A stretch of 64,000 nt of DNA, taken from positions 6,533,784-6,597,783 of the forward strand of contig CP136066.1 of the NCBI GenBank assembly GCA_032622095.1, in the 5' to 3' direction. Below the pieces are notes generated by a model. The model did not search any database, was not told the DNA's origin, and worked only from the letters and a program-made list of their open reading frames with translations. This stretch comes from Siphonodentalium dalli. Lineage: Eukaryota > Mollusca > Scaphopoda > Gadilida > Siphonodentaliidae. Positions within the stretch are counted from its first letter, which is position 1; the number at the start of each line of letters is the position of its first letter. This document shows positions 31,903 to 42,899 of the stretch, piece by piece. The position numbers and the translations under genes were made by a program.

Positions 31903-32451
31903 CAGGGGGGGGGTGAAATTTTTTTTCCGGCACGTATGCCGGGGTGGGTGGGTGGTCAAAGCCACCAACAAGCAATTTTTTCCGCAACTAAAACAAAAAT
32001 TTCCTGCTTGTTTTTTAGTGTTTTGGCAATGAGTTGGGCTTCAAACCCACTTTGAATGAGAGAAATAATGTAATTCTAACTGTAAACTGACTGCAGGCAG
32101 TTATCGTGTTGTATTTTGTTGCAAATTTTGAAATCCAAGATGGCCGCTGGCAGCCATGTTTTTTTGGCCGAATGACCTCAAAATGACTCATTCCTATTTA
32201 CATGGCCATGTTAACATCCATGATAAATAGTATGCACAGAAATTCATATACAGCTGTTTACAGTGAATTTCCCCCCGCAAATCTCTGTTTTAGTGTTAAA
32301 AGGGGGGGTGGGTGTCAAAAAATGGTCGGAAAAAACTGCCGAAAACAGAAAAAAATTTGGCGGTGGGGGTGGGTGGGTACAAAAAATGATCGAAAGGGAA
32401 AAAATGCCATACGTGCCTGAATTTTTTTTCCGACCCCCCCCCCCCCCCCTG
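31903..32451. mobile_element. CAG/CTG-ended MITE, copy 1 (549 bp), 7-bp TSD TGTATTT
   Basis: The ends are CAGGGGGGGGG and CCCCCCCCCCTG with inner inverted words GGCACGTATG and CATACGTGCC. The direct repeat TGTATTT flanks it (31896-31902 and 32452-32458). An inverted, highly similar copy sits at 41794-42355. Internal words include AAGATGGCCGCTGGCAGCCA. The ends resemble hAT, but seven rather than eight duplicated bases are seen in both copies. ORFs inside are spurious. Confidence 0.85.
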
Positions 32452-32458
32452 TGTATTT

Positions 32459-33223
32459 GAGGGATTTGTTTAGCCTGAAGTAATCAAAAGAACTTTACCA
32501 ACATGCCAAGTATGAGGCCCAATGGAGATGGACATCGCTCTGGAATAAAACATGTTAGTCAACCAAAATCAGACAACTTTCGCTCTCTATTGGGTGCGAC
32601 CCGACGGTAATAAAAATAGTTTAGTGAATACCGATTGCATCAACTCTGGAATGCAATGAATGGAGCGCTCGTCATCGTCCAGATATTCTCGAAGAAGTTC
32701 GGGCAAATGTATGAAATAAAATGTTGTAATATATAAATACTTGTCCATGAAATTTTATTACGCCCTCCAGGGTGTATACTGCGATTGTATTCTAGTGATG
32801 TCATAAGAGCTATGGGGATATCTCGCAGAAGAACACATATCGGGTTTCACACGACGCGAGTTATTTTAGGAAGTTGTAGAAGAACGAAGAGTAATGTCTG
32901 TCCTATTCCCACAATATAACACAAAAGGTGACATTCAATGTTTCTTTCTGGGCATTTTTTCCAAGATTAGTAATATAACCAAGACACCAGGTATCATTCG
33001 CAGAAGATGTAATTTAATTTCGGTAAATATACAACAAACTGTTTTTATCCGCATATACGCCAAATATTACGACAAATCAAAAACGCGAAACGACGGTAAA
33101 CAGGTAATGGAAACAACTTCGATGAGAAAATATTGATAAACAATGTCTGAAGTTGTATATATGATATAATTATACCGTATAATAATATATAATAATCAAA
33201 TAGTAACATATATAATAAATGTA
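32459..33223. other. Spacer, no gene seen
   Basis: AT-rich sequence. The 80-codon ORF at 32894-33136 has no recognisable domain. Confidence 0.3.
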
Positions 33224-34212
33224 TTTTATTATCCATCCCTTAACTAACACCATTTCCGATTGGGCAAAAGCCGCCACGTGATAGTCCGGGAAAAAGTTAT
33301 ATTGTACTTCCGAATGTCATATTGGACTCCCAAGTGTGCAATATCACTTTTTTATCAGGACTCCGTGACGTCACGAATTAACTCTATTGCGAAATTAATC
33401 GGTGAAATTGTGATGCGAGCGCAACACTGGTGGATTTAGCAGACGTTTCACTTGCGAATTGAGTTTTGTTTTCACTTCCGTGTTTACTGTTCCAAATCAT
33501 GCTTTTTTATGATTAAAATACAGGCTTTTATAGAGAATTAAAGGGGTACTGTACGCCATTTTCAATAAATTCCCGGTGATAACAACGATCTATTATCGAT
33601 ACTATATAGAAATATAAGTAATTTGAGTCGAAGATGTATTCTGTAAACGCTCAGGTTAATAGACTATCTTAAAATTTAATAATTTAAAAGTTAATAATTT
33701 AATATAAATTGATTTTATGGCTCCAGCCATAAAATGGCGTCTCTTAAAATTGGAATTTCCGTGTACAAAACGTAATCAAATTATAATTGAGGGATACTGG
33801 ATTAATAAAACAATTGCACACACGATCGTTTGAAACATTATGCTTATACGGGGAGAAAACCCAAGCCACTCATTGACTAGTGACCATACACTAACTTAAA
33901 TGAGTATATGGGACTGCTAAGCATATAATATAATGTTTATTTGATTCATTTGGTTGAAAACTGTACAAAAATTACTCGACAACGACAATTTGTATTTTTG
34001 CATTCCGGTAAATTTGCCATCCGTAACAATACTTCGTACTCAACAGACTTTCAAAAAATGGAAAATTGTTACCTTATTCTCCGACTCGGGGATTATGGAA
34101 ACCAACAACAACATCTTGGGTACAGTACCCCTTTAAGTGCCGACAAATACCAAAAATAACCACACAAGTTTTATCCCCAAAATGTGGATAAACATACAGA
34201 TGGATAATAAAA
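33224..34212. mobile_element. TTTTATTATCCATC-family element, copy 2, interrupted by a TTAA insertion
   Basis: Perfect 14-bp inverted ends TTTTATTATCCATC (33224) and GATGGATAATAAAA (34199-34212) bound the element. Without the insert at 33542-34132 it is about 394 bp. Shared body words with copies 1 and 3 include GGCAAAAGCCGCCACGTGAT, TGACGTCACGAATTAA and AAGTGCCGACAAATAC. No ORF of note is present. Confidence 0.85.
33542..34132. mobile_element. TTAA-inserted MITE nested in copy 2 (591 bp)
   Basis: The 13-bp perfect TIR AGGGGTACTGTAC/GTACAGTACCCCT is flanked by TTAA at 33538-33541 and 34133-34136. Copy 1 at about 19888-19900 reads GAGAATTAAGTGCCGAC and copy 3 (inverted) reads GTCGGCACTTAATTCTC near 37870; both are empty sites with a single TTAA. 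The target and end structure fit piggyBac-type or another TTAA-specific superfamily such as Kolobok. The interior is AT-rich and its ORFs (33941-34159, 33954-34136) show no domain. Confidence 0.92.
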
Positions 34213-34933
34213 ATGTCATTATTTCGGCCAATTTGGCCGGTTACTTCATGGCTGCTTTTCATCTGACGTGTGTGTCGGGATAATTGATGTGGAGGATTTA
34301 TGTAAATGTTAGCCCAAACTACATTTCCAAGTAACGATGGTTTTGTTGTTAATTTTGAGGAATAATACCGCGTCAGATGAGTTCAGCCCAAATATGTTAA
34401 CAGTTGTCGTGTCAAACATTCGGCAGTAGGTTAGCGTTATTTAGTATTTGTGGATGTCCTTTAACATGGGGAAAATAGACTACTGCGCTTGAACGAGCAT
34501 GTGAATTTGTCGTTTTTAATGTATAGCAACTTGATAATCAATAACAGAGGCATTCTCTGTCAAATAAGGTCGCTCTATTTACGATACCAATTGGGGAACT
34601 TTGTAAATTAAATAACGCGTAAACCAGCGTAAACGTATACCTGCTGCAAATAGAAAAGGTGCCGGAATCGGCGTACTCGCCCCAGGGCTAACTCGCCCCA
34701 ATCGGCGTGTGCCAACTCGGAATACAAGGCCAGCTCGGAATAAAATATGTATACGGCTTGTTAAATGGCGTTTGGTCCGTTGTTTCTCAATGAATATTAT
34801 TGAAATTTGGTGTATATGTCCGGGCTGGGACATGGAATACAACAACGTTTGAATTGTTTTAAATTTACAAATTTGTTGATTTTATTCATTTTTTTTTTCG
34901 TTCGGAAACACACTATAAAGTGTATATAATATA
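34213..34933. other. Spacer, no gene seen
   Basis: No recognisable feature. The 88-codon minus ORF at 34579-34845 has no domain. Confidence 0.3.
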
Positions 34934-35238
34934 ATAACGAACACGAGACATACATAATTTATAAACTGTTAACAAAAGATATCAAATTCAATACATGACA
35001 AAGATGACTCAGTGGAGTTTATAAAGTGAACATAAAAACATTGAGGTAAGAATCTTTTTAAGGAATGCAACTTTATTTAATGATAATAAACACATAAATT
35101 AAAATAACAAACATGAGACATACATGATGTATGTATAAACTGTTAACAAAAGATATCAAACTCAATACATGACAAAGATGACTCAGTGAAGTTTATAAAG
35201 TGAACATAACAATATTAAGGTAAGAATCTTTTTAAGCA
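34934..35238. repeat. ~170-bp tandem duplication
   Basis: ATAACGAACACGAGACATAC (34934) recurs as ATAACAAACATGAGACATAC (35104). Both lead through CTGTTAACAAAAGATATCAA and CATGACAAAGATGACTCAGT to GGTAAGAATCTTTTTAA. Confidence 0.85.
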
Positions 35239-36784
35239 TTACTAAACCGTTTAGCACAGTCCACTTCACTCATCCGATCATCACAAAACTTCATATTTAT
35301 CTTGATATTGATCTATCAGATGAGAGCTATCAAATATTTTTTTAATTTTATAGGAAAAAATGGTCGCCAGCGGCCATATTGCATTTACGTTATATGTTAT
35401 CGCGTCATGTCGATATCTAGTATTACTTAGAAATTTCACCTTTCCAGATTCATAATTGCTCCATTGACTGTAACAGATGGAATTATTCCCCTCTTCGGAT
35501 AGAGTGTCACTGAAACTTTATTTTGTCACACTGTCTGTATAGTCACTGATTATATATGGCAATAATCTGTAATAAGATGTAGCACTATGTTATTTTATAT
35601 TTACATGCAGTGCTGTTTTTATACAACAATTCTAATCCCCCTAGATCATCATGTGATCGACCATACATCGCGCGAGGACCTGGTTGAATTAAGGGGGGGT
35701 TTATGGATAACTTCTGTCCTCAAGCGAGATTATACTTATGACATTTAATGGCATGTTTCTAACGTGGAGGGTTAGATATGCTTGAGACACCACCACTCTT
35801 AAATTCACACCAAGTTCTCAGCTGTCATATTCGGATATTAGAACCCATAGCCATGACATATGGTTTATTTTGTGTATACTAGTAATATTGTTATTTTCAG
35901 TACCTTTATATACCAGTACAGTACTGTGTATAACAATGCATATAAATTAATCCATCTATACATGTATATTGATTCAACGGATTCAGTGGATTTGTCCATC
36001 AGTCTATCAAATTTGCGGGGAAAACATGGCCACAAGCAGTACACCCTGCTAAATTTCGAATTTGAATCAATTGGCACACCCTGCAGCCAGCTTTTATTGG
36101 AAAACTTCACATGTGGATATTTTGGGTCACCGCTAGATGTGAGCCATATTTTGTTCTCAAACTGTCATTGTGAAGAGATCACTGCCAGCGGTGATCTTGA
36201 ATTTTACTATTTTTATGCCTAAATAATTTGGTTGATCCTACAGACGACACACCTTGTCCGATCGTCACCAGATTCCACAATGATATTCTGGATAACCAGG
36301 GTGAGAGTAATCTAATTTTCCCGAATTTCGTTAAAAAACATTACCACAGGCAGCAATTTGGTATCTTACTGTTTGATCCTCTTTTGCATGACTGAATTGT
36401 TTAGCAACTGTACAGACATATCCCTCATCTGATAGTCACCACACTTTATATTGATCTTCGGGCTGACAACTAGATGGGAGCTATCGAATGCTTTGAATTT
36501 TTTTGGAAAACATTGTCGCCAGCAGTCATCTTTTATTTTGGTTTTTATATACATGTATATCTCTTCATGTGGATAGCCAGTATTACGTAGGTACTTCAAC
36601 TTTCCGCATTCCTGTCATCATTTGAAATATAAAAATTTACCTGATACATGCACCCTTCAAAATTTGTTTCGTCGTATCTATTTGAATGACCCGTATGGTA
36701 ATATTGATACAGATATATTTGTCAAACATTTCTTTGTACAATATACAGGTATTTAGTTTGTAACTAAATCTAGAAATATATAAT
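35239..36784. repeat. Diverged copies of a dispersed repeat module
   Basis: Modules near 35249-35460, 36230-36300 and 36385-36610 share GTTTAGCA, CATCYGATMRTCACCA, CTTCATATTTATCTTGAT-like words, GAGAGCTATCRAATG and GGAAAA-ATG-CGCCAGCGGCCAT. The 36000-36215 stretch (GGGGAAAACATGGCCACAAG) appears to be another diverged member, so the 120-codon ORF at 35860-36222 is not supported as a gene. Confidence 0.5.
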
Positions 36785-37290
36785 AGTAGCTGGTGGACCC
36801 GACTTCGTCCGGGATGTTCCCCTCTGATTTTCGGAGAATTTCGCGATTTAACCTTGAATTGACCATTTTAAAGGTGAACGTCATGTCGGGTCACGATTTG
36901 ACCCGTCCAAAACACTCCCCGGACAAAAGTCACGACAAAAGTACCCGTCGAAATCCGCCCGGCTTTACCCGATTTGACCTTGAATTGACAATTTAGAATG
37001 TCAAGATCAGGTCAGGGTCATGATTTGACCCACCCGAAACACTCCTGGGACAAAAGTAACAGTAGGTATTAAATTTCGTTGAAATACTTCCGTTTTACCA
37101 GATTTGACCTTGAATTGATCTTTTTGAATGTCAAAATCAGGTCGGGATCAAGATTTGACCCGTCCAAAATACTCCCTGGAAATAATTTCCCCTAGGTATC
37201 AAATTTCGTCAAATCTGTCCGGCAGTTTTCCCGGCCATAGCTAACAGACAAACAGACAGACAAATGTCCAAAATATATATTAAACTAGCT
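36785..37290. repeat. Dispersed repeat with three ~130-bp internal modules
   Basis: It starts AGCTGGTGGACCCGACTTCG. Three modules of GATTTGACCTTGAATTGA and TTTGACCCGTCCAAAACACT follow, ending in CAGACAAACAGACAGACAAA and a T/A-rich tail. The order of a CCCGACTTCGTCCGGG head and a CAGACAGACAAA tail recalls 3' ends of LINE- or SINE-derived repeats in invertebrates, but I cannot assign a family. Confidence 0.5.
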
Positions 37291-37710
37291 GATGTACTCG
37301 ACTTCGTTCGGGCTATATAGGGATTTTTTTGTGATCGCCTCCATCTGGACAGTACCCAGTATATACAGCGTCTGGTCAAACTATTGTTCAATTGGTCCAG
37401 AAACATGCCTATATCAGCACGTTCGAGAACATGGTCCCACGTGAAATTGGACCCGCCCATATTGCTCCCGGGATCGAAGTAGTCATACACACAATTTTTT
37501 AGCCGGATCGGTCAAGGTCCAGAAACATGCCTATGAGCGATGTCAAGTTGACACGTTAAATACCAAATCCGAGTCGGATCAGTCGAGCAGTGTTAGAGTC
37601 TATAACACATACACACATGCATTCATGCATACACACATACATACAGACAGGTGTTCCAAAATGTATAATCGATAGCTACAACAATTCTATGGTAGATAGT
37701 TCACGGCCGA
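37291..37710. repeat. Second, shorter copy of the AGCTGRTG...ACTTCGTYCGGG repeat
   Basis: AGCTGATGTACTCGACTTCG (37290) begins directly after the previous copy, and the segment ends in CATACACACATACATACAGA. The minus ORF at 37209-37490 spans the junction and is spurious. Confidence 0.45.
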
Positions 37711-37723
37711 CCTGATGTCGAGT

Positions 37724-38211
37724 CCAATATGACTTTTCACCACAACCTGGACGAGTACAAGAAAAACTCATACTGTACACAACATTGTATAATGACATTT
37801 TTATTATCCATCTGTATGTTTATCAAAATTTTGGGAATAAAACTTTTGCGGTTATTTTTGGTATTTGTCGGCACTTAATTCTCTATAAAAGCATGTATTT
37901 TGATAATCAGAAAGCATGATTTGGAAAAGTAAACACGGAAGTGAGAAAAAAACCTCAATGCGGAAACGTCTGCTAAAATCCATCAGTGTTGCGCGCGCAT
38001 CACATTTCGCAATAGAATTAATTCGTGACGTCACCGAGTCCAATAAAAAGTGATATTGTACAGTCGGGAGTCCAATATGACTTTCGGGAGTCCAATATGA
38101 CTTTTTCCAGGACTATCACGTGGCGGCTTTTGCCCAATCGGAAATGGTGTTAGTTAAGGGATGGATAATAAAATCACATACTGTACACAACATTGTACAA
38201 TAACTTTATAG
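37724..38211 (-). mobile_element. TTTTATTATCCATC-family element, copy 3 (inverted), flanked by half-palindromes
   Basis: The body 37799-38173 has perfect 14-bp ends TTTTATTATCCATC and GATGGATAATAAAA and aligns to copies 1 and 2 in reverse. On its left, 37724-37798 matches the palindrome arm seen at 19974-20044. On its right, ACTGTACACAACATTG (about 38180) repeats the same arm's outer part. It carries the empty TTAA site of the insertion in copy 2. Confidence 0.8.
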
Positions 38212-38710
38212 TATTTGCACTGTATTTTTATGAACTCTTTTCTGTTTATATATTCGTTACTTGTGTTATTTTGACGAATCAAATTTATATAAACAAACAG
38301 GAGCTATGTGATAACTTGATTAATAACGTACTCGCTATATTGCATAACAGTTAAACTTATTGCCGGATGTGTGTGTCTCATTGTTGAGGTTTGTAACTTT
38401 TATGACCGCGTTAATTGCTTTCGATATTTTGTTGTGAACAATGGCTGGGCCACTCTTGAAGATTTTATAGCGGAACACAATGCATAATATAACAGCTAAC
38501 ATTGCTGATGAAGTACGTCTCAGACTCTCAGTTGGAATGTAGCCTTAAGGTCCTATTGTGGAGTATCTGGGTTGTATTTAATCCGATTAGTAGAATTTTT
38601 TGGTCCGCATTTAGAGGCTTTCTGGTGAATGAAAAACCTCACTGATAAGCCGTAGTTGTAATAATTTGAAGGATTAGTTGTTTTAACAGAATTCTGAGGG
38701 GGAGCATCTG
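38212..38710. repeat. Dispersed repeat present again, inverted, at 43640-43960
   Basis: ATGACCGCGTTAATTGC (about 38402) matches the reverse complement of GCAATTAACGCGGTCAT (43920). GTTTTAACAGAATTCTGAGG (about 38680) matches CCTCAGAATTCCGTTAAAAC (43741). The 39660-39720 stretch (CGTTACCATTTCTTACTATG) continues the match to 43640-43675, so the segment between has been interrupted here. Confidence 0.65.
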
Positions 38711-38722
38711 GATCTGCCGACG

Positions 38723-38898
38723 GCTATTGTTTCCGGGGGTACCTGCACGAGACTATTGTTTCCGGGGTACCTGCACGAGACTATTGTTTCCGGGGGTACC
38801 TGCACGAGACGATTGTTTCCGGGGGTACCTGCACGAGACTATTGTTTCCGGGGGTACCTGCACGAGACTATTGTTTCCGGGGGTACCTGCACGAGACT
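38723..38898 (+). repeat. 29-bp tandem repeat, 6 copies
   Basis: Six near-identical copies of CTATTGTTTCCGGGGGTACC plus TGCACGAGA occur; one lacks a G. A single inverted copy is at about 39195-39220. Confidence 0.92.
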
Positions 38899-38944
38899 AT
38901 AGGCGCGACGCTCAAACCTTGCCGGCGATATTTTTTTACCCTGT

Positions 38945-39012
38945 GCCAATGCATTCTCGTATATATGCGAGTCGACCATAGGTCGCTTCGCATATATAAG
39001 AGAATGCATTGG
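38945..39012. other. GCCAATGCATT hairpin
   Basis: This member of the 69-bp palindrome family is followed by the usual linker (TTCTTTAACAATTTTATAAT near 39050). One arm reads TTCTCGTATATATGCG, a single change from the common form. Confidence 0.85.
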
Positions 39013-39240
39013 TCTAACAATTTTTTACAATTTTAATAATTTTTTCTTGTGTTCTTTAACAATTTTATAATTTCTGAGGTGGTGCATTCATGAATCCAGT
39101 ATATTATATATTTTATAATTTAGATTTGTTTGAACATATTTTACTTTACATAATACATTTTATAAGCCGGGGCTACACCCCACCCCTTATAAGTGCAGGT
39201 ACCCCCCGGAAACAATAGCCGTCGGCAGATCGGGATTATT

Positions 39241-40216
39241 TAATTAATACAGACTATAGGCGCGACGCTCAAACCTTGCCGGCGATATTTCTGCCTTCTG
39301 ATGTGGTGCATTCATGAATCTAGTATATTTTATATTTTATAATTTAGATTTGTTTGAACATATTTTATTTGACCCCACTTTACATAATACATTTTATACA
39401 TTGACAAATATAATCTGAAAAATATGATATGAGTTAATCAAAAGGGATGGGAGCACAAGTTGTTCAACTTAGAGTATTGCTCTTCTCCCTTAACAATATT
39501 GAAACGCATAATAATATATTTATATATTAAATTATGTTGGACTCGAAGTTAGCTTAGTTGAAATGCAGTACATAAAAAGGGGGGTCGAGATTGAGAGTGA
39601 GGTCTAAAGTGAGTGGACAGATATCAAGGAGGGGATGTAGGACCAATGCATAATAATATGATCTTGAGGGCGTTACCATTTCTTACTATGGTTTTCTTGT
39701 TCTATATTCAGCGAGTGTCTTGAGTTGACGACATAGAATTACACAATGTGTGCTAAATGTTACCAAATCCATATCCGTTAACATTAATTGTGGTTACATC
39801 GTGTATATATATGGAACCTAACATGATTACTGATAGTGAACGCGCTCTCATCAGTACTCTGGTAATTGACAATTCACTATTTGTCGTGTCAGTTTAGGCC
39901 AGACAAAAAATAATGAATCAACTATAAGCAGATCAAAGCAGTTGATAATGGTTATGCTATGCTTTTGCGGTCGCCCTGTTGTTCACTGAGTGTATTAAGG
40001 TTTTACCAAACTCCAAGAAGAACAAATACTAATAAGATATACTGTATAGTAAACACTTTACTTTAAGTACTTTGTCACCAAACGCCATGTCCTCGCTTGC
40101 ACAGTGTTAAATACATGAGTTGAAATGACAAAGAAAGATAAGCACATTCGCCAAGCCCGAGTAACAATTAATCAATTCAGAGTTGCCTGTCGCAATGGCT
40201 CAGTGTTGACCGTGAC
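39241..40216. other. Spacer with a direct repeat of 38897-39166
   Basis: ACTATAGGCGCGACGCTCAA (39252) repeats 38897, and GGTGCATTCATGAATCTAGT (about 39304) repeats 39080. The later copy lacks the hairpin and linker and keeps about a dozen bases missing from the first. From 39410 to 40216 I see no gene. Confidence 0.5.
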
Positions 40217-40218
40217 TA

Positions 40219-41542
40219 AGGGTCTATTCTCATTGCACACGCGCGTGCGATTAATCGCAGCGTTTTTTAAGGTCGAGCGGCTCTATATGTGCGTTCGATT
40301 GCATTCCTTCCTCCCACTGTTAAGAGTTCCCCCAATAGGGGTGGGGGTCTGACGAACAAATTCATACACAGGGCTAGGGCAGGTTGGAGGATGATAAAGT
40401 ACTTTTGGTTGTGGGTGACCACATATATATATGCTGACACATTAACTTTAATTTTCCTCAGTTAGATTTACTCAGGTATAAGTTGAGTATAACGAGCCAT
40501 GCCATCAAAATGACATAAGTTTTGAGGACACAATTTATATCACGCTAATTATAATTAGAAATAAAGGGTTCAATTCCATGTAGTTGGGCACAAAATATGC
40601 ATATTTTATTCCAGCTTGAAACGTATATAACACTATATAGTACGATCACAACCCAGGAGTTTTATGTATATAATTGTTATTATCACTCAAGATTATCAAA
40701 AGTGTACGATTCAAGTGGTTGAATTAGATCTTTCAAAATTTTACTTTATAGTTAGCTAGGTTTGACAAAAATCGTCTTTCTGAATAAAGCTCATTTAAAA
40801 CAGTTGTACTCAAACATATATGATATCCAGTAAAAATTATGAGAAAAGAGGGGATGAGACCCCAATTTGTTGGAGGAAAAATAAATAGATTTGCATGTAG
40901 GGAGGATGGTAGACCCATGGTTGGGAGGGATTTTTATGTTCAACCCTGTGTATGAACGTTTTTTTCTTCCAGACCCCCTCCCACATCATCGAGTGCTCAT
41001 GTGTATAGCCGCTGGCAACAGTGACAACGCGGCACTAGATTTGACGAACCACCATTCCAATAGAATAAGTGATGGGACTCAGAATTCGACATTAAGAGTC
41101 ACACACGCATCGTTTCAGGTCTCATTCTGTCGCCAGGACGCTGTTCGCATGAGCGATTGATTTCAATTAAATCGTCATCGGCGGCTCATCATCAGTGATC
41201 GCACATGCTAAACGGCACATTACTATCAATCTATATATTCACAATCTTGCGTACAGTTTTGCGCGAGACTGACAGGTAATATAATGCGATTGAATTCTAC
41301 AAAAATCACGTACTTTACGTACTTCATTTATTATTTTATCGCCCATCAGTTACGAGAATGACTGTACCCGGATAGTATATGTGACCGAGTGAACCATGAC
41401 ATTCTCTGTAAAGGCTATCTCGATGACGAGGTTGATTGCATAAGATGATTGGTCACGAATAGGACGTGGTTGTTTGAGGAAGGTAATTGATCACGAAACG
41501 CTGCGATTAATCGCACGCGCGTGTGCAATGAGAATAGACCCT
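40219..41542. mobile_element. 1.32-kb element with perfect 47-bp inverted ends, TA-flanked
   Basis: AGGGTCTATTCTCATTGCAC onward (40219-40265) is matched exactly by the reverse complement at 41496-41542, 47 of 47 bases. The TIR contains ACGCGCGTGCG and ATTAATCGCAGCG. TA flanks both sides (40217-40218 and 41543-41544). No transposase is recognisable. A segment near 30302-30325 (GGTCTTCTCTCATTGCACGC) resembles the outer TIR. Confidence 0.88.
40971..41160 (+). other. Exon-like ORF inside the 47-bp-TIR element
   Basis: A strong 3' splice-like site (TTTTTTTCTTCCAG, ending 40970) precedes a frame that stays open for about 63 codons to TGA at 41158-41160. It reads from DPLPHHRVLMCIAAGNSDN to FCRQDAVRMSD. 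Composition is balanced and GC content is higher than around it. I do not recognise the family, and no partner exon or polyadenylation signal is evident. It could be a captured exon or chance. Confidence 0.2.
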
Positions 41543-41544
41543 TA

Positions 41545-41786
41545 TAACGATACGATTTTTTCTCACACGAACCAATACCCTTTTTCCGTGTGCATTTCTA
41601 TATCAACCCGTTTACACTGGTATGGTGTAGAACTGTATACAGATCTACAGCAATGTAAACTCACCCTTAACGTGACCTAGTCAGTTATGGCTAGCAGTCA
41701 AAATACCATTTTAGGTATAATCATCATAATATTATCTTGCATGTGTGTGTATTTAGCATACATCATCAACTCAAAATAATTTACTT
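41545..41786. other. Spacer, no gene seen
   Basis: No feature is recognised. Confidence 0.3.
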
Positions 41787-41793
41787 ATTACCG

Positions 41794-42355
41794 CAGGGGG
41801 GGGGGGTCGGAAACAAAATTCAGGCACGTATGGCATTTTTTCCCTTTCGATCAGTTTTTGTACCCACCCACCCCCCCCCCCCCCCCCCGCCAAATTTTTT
41901 TCCGTTTTTGGCATTTTTTTCCCGACCATTTTTTTACACCCACCCCCCCCCCCCCTTTTAACACTAAAACAGAGATTTGCGGGGGAAATTCACTGTAAAC
42001 AGTTGTATATGAATTTCTGTGCATACTATTTATCATGGATGTTAACATGGACATGTAAATAGGAATGAGTCATTTTGAGGTCATTCGGCCAAAAAAACAT
42101 GGCTGCCAGCGGCCATCTTGGATTTCAAAATTTGCAACAAAATACAACATGATAACTGCCTGCAGTCAGTTTACCAGTTAGAATTACATTATTTCTCTCA
42201 TTCAAAGTGGTTTTGAAGCCCAACTCATTGCCAAAACACTAAAAAACAAGCAGGAATTTGTTTTTTTAGTTGCGGAAAAAATTGCTTGTTGGTGGCTTTG
42301 ACCACCCACCCACCCCGGCATACGTGCCGGAATTATTTTTTTCACCCCCCCCCTG
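41794..42355. mobile_element. CAG/CTG-ended MITE, copy 2 inverted (562 bp), 7-bp TSD ATTACCG
   Basis: CAGGGGGGGGGG (41794) and CCCCCCCTG (ending 42355) bound the reverse complement of 31903-32451. ATTACCG flanks it on both sides (41787-41793 and 42356-42362). Longer C tracts (near 41871-41888 and 41943-41954) account for most of the length difference. ORFs inside are spurious. Confidence 0.87.
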
Positions 42356-42362
42356 ATTACCG

Positions 42363-42521
42363 TTGAATATATTAGAAGGAGTCTTATAAATGGATAAATG
42401 GTTGGATTTACATGAACATGAACCAATATGTATTAAATTCTACACACTATGTTTTAATTTGATCTTAAACAAAATTGTGTAGAAATTACAACATGACATA
42501 TTTGTGTCGGTGGCATTTTCA
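42363..42521. other. Spacer, no gene seen
   Basis: AT-rich, no feature. Confidence 0.3.
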
Positions 42522-42601
42522 TATGTGAGTATATTATAGTTAGTATGGATGAGATATGTTCTATGTGAGTATATTATAGTTAGTATAGATGAGATATGTT
42601 A
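42522..42601. repeat. 40-bp tandem duplication
   Basis: TATGTGAGTATATTATAGTT begins at 42522 and 42562; the two 40-bp copies differ at two or three bases. Confidence 0.9.
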
Positions 42602-42899
42602 TATTTGAGACACACACCTCTTAAAATATACCATATTGTAGATCTGGCGACAGCTTTAAAACTGTCTGCTACACAATATTGTGTGATGTTCAGTTTTGAC
42701 ACAAACACAGTGTATAACAAATTTTAAAGCCGTTGCCATTTTTTTGTTCTATGGCAGCCTTTACGAGTTTTGTGTCTCCAATAGAGCACGTCTCATCTAA
42801 TAACTATGATACACCCACATATTCACTCATGTTCAACGTTGAGGAAATTCCACCGAATACATGTGTCATTTCTACACAATTTTGTTTAACCCTTTCAGT

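Larger units (their letters stand above)
38711..39240. mobile_element. Composite insertion: 29-bp array, GCCAATGCATT hairpin, inverted end
   Basis: GATCTGCCGACGGCTATTGT (38711) and ACAATAGCCGTCGGCAGATC (ending about 39231) are perfect inverted copies bounding ~520 bp. Inside are a 29-bp array (38723-38898), a hairpin with linker (38945-39072) and a host-like segment (39075-39166). TTCTGAGG occurs on both sides of the first part (about 38691 and 39071) and may be an 8-bp target duplication. Confidence 0.55.

Noticed and set aside
35860-36222. 120-codon ORF
   Set aside because: The second half overlaps a dispersed repeat module also present near 35.3 and 36.4 kb; there is no recognisable domain.
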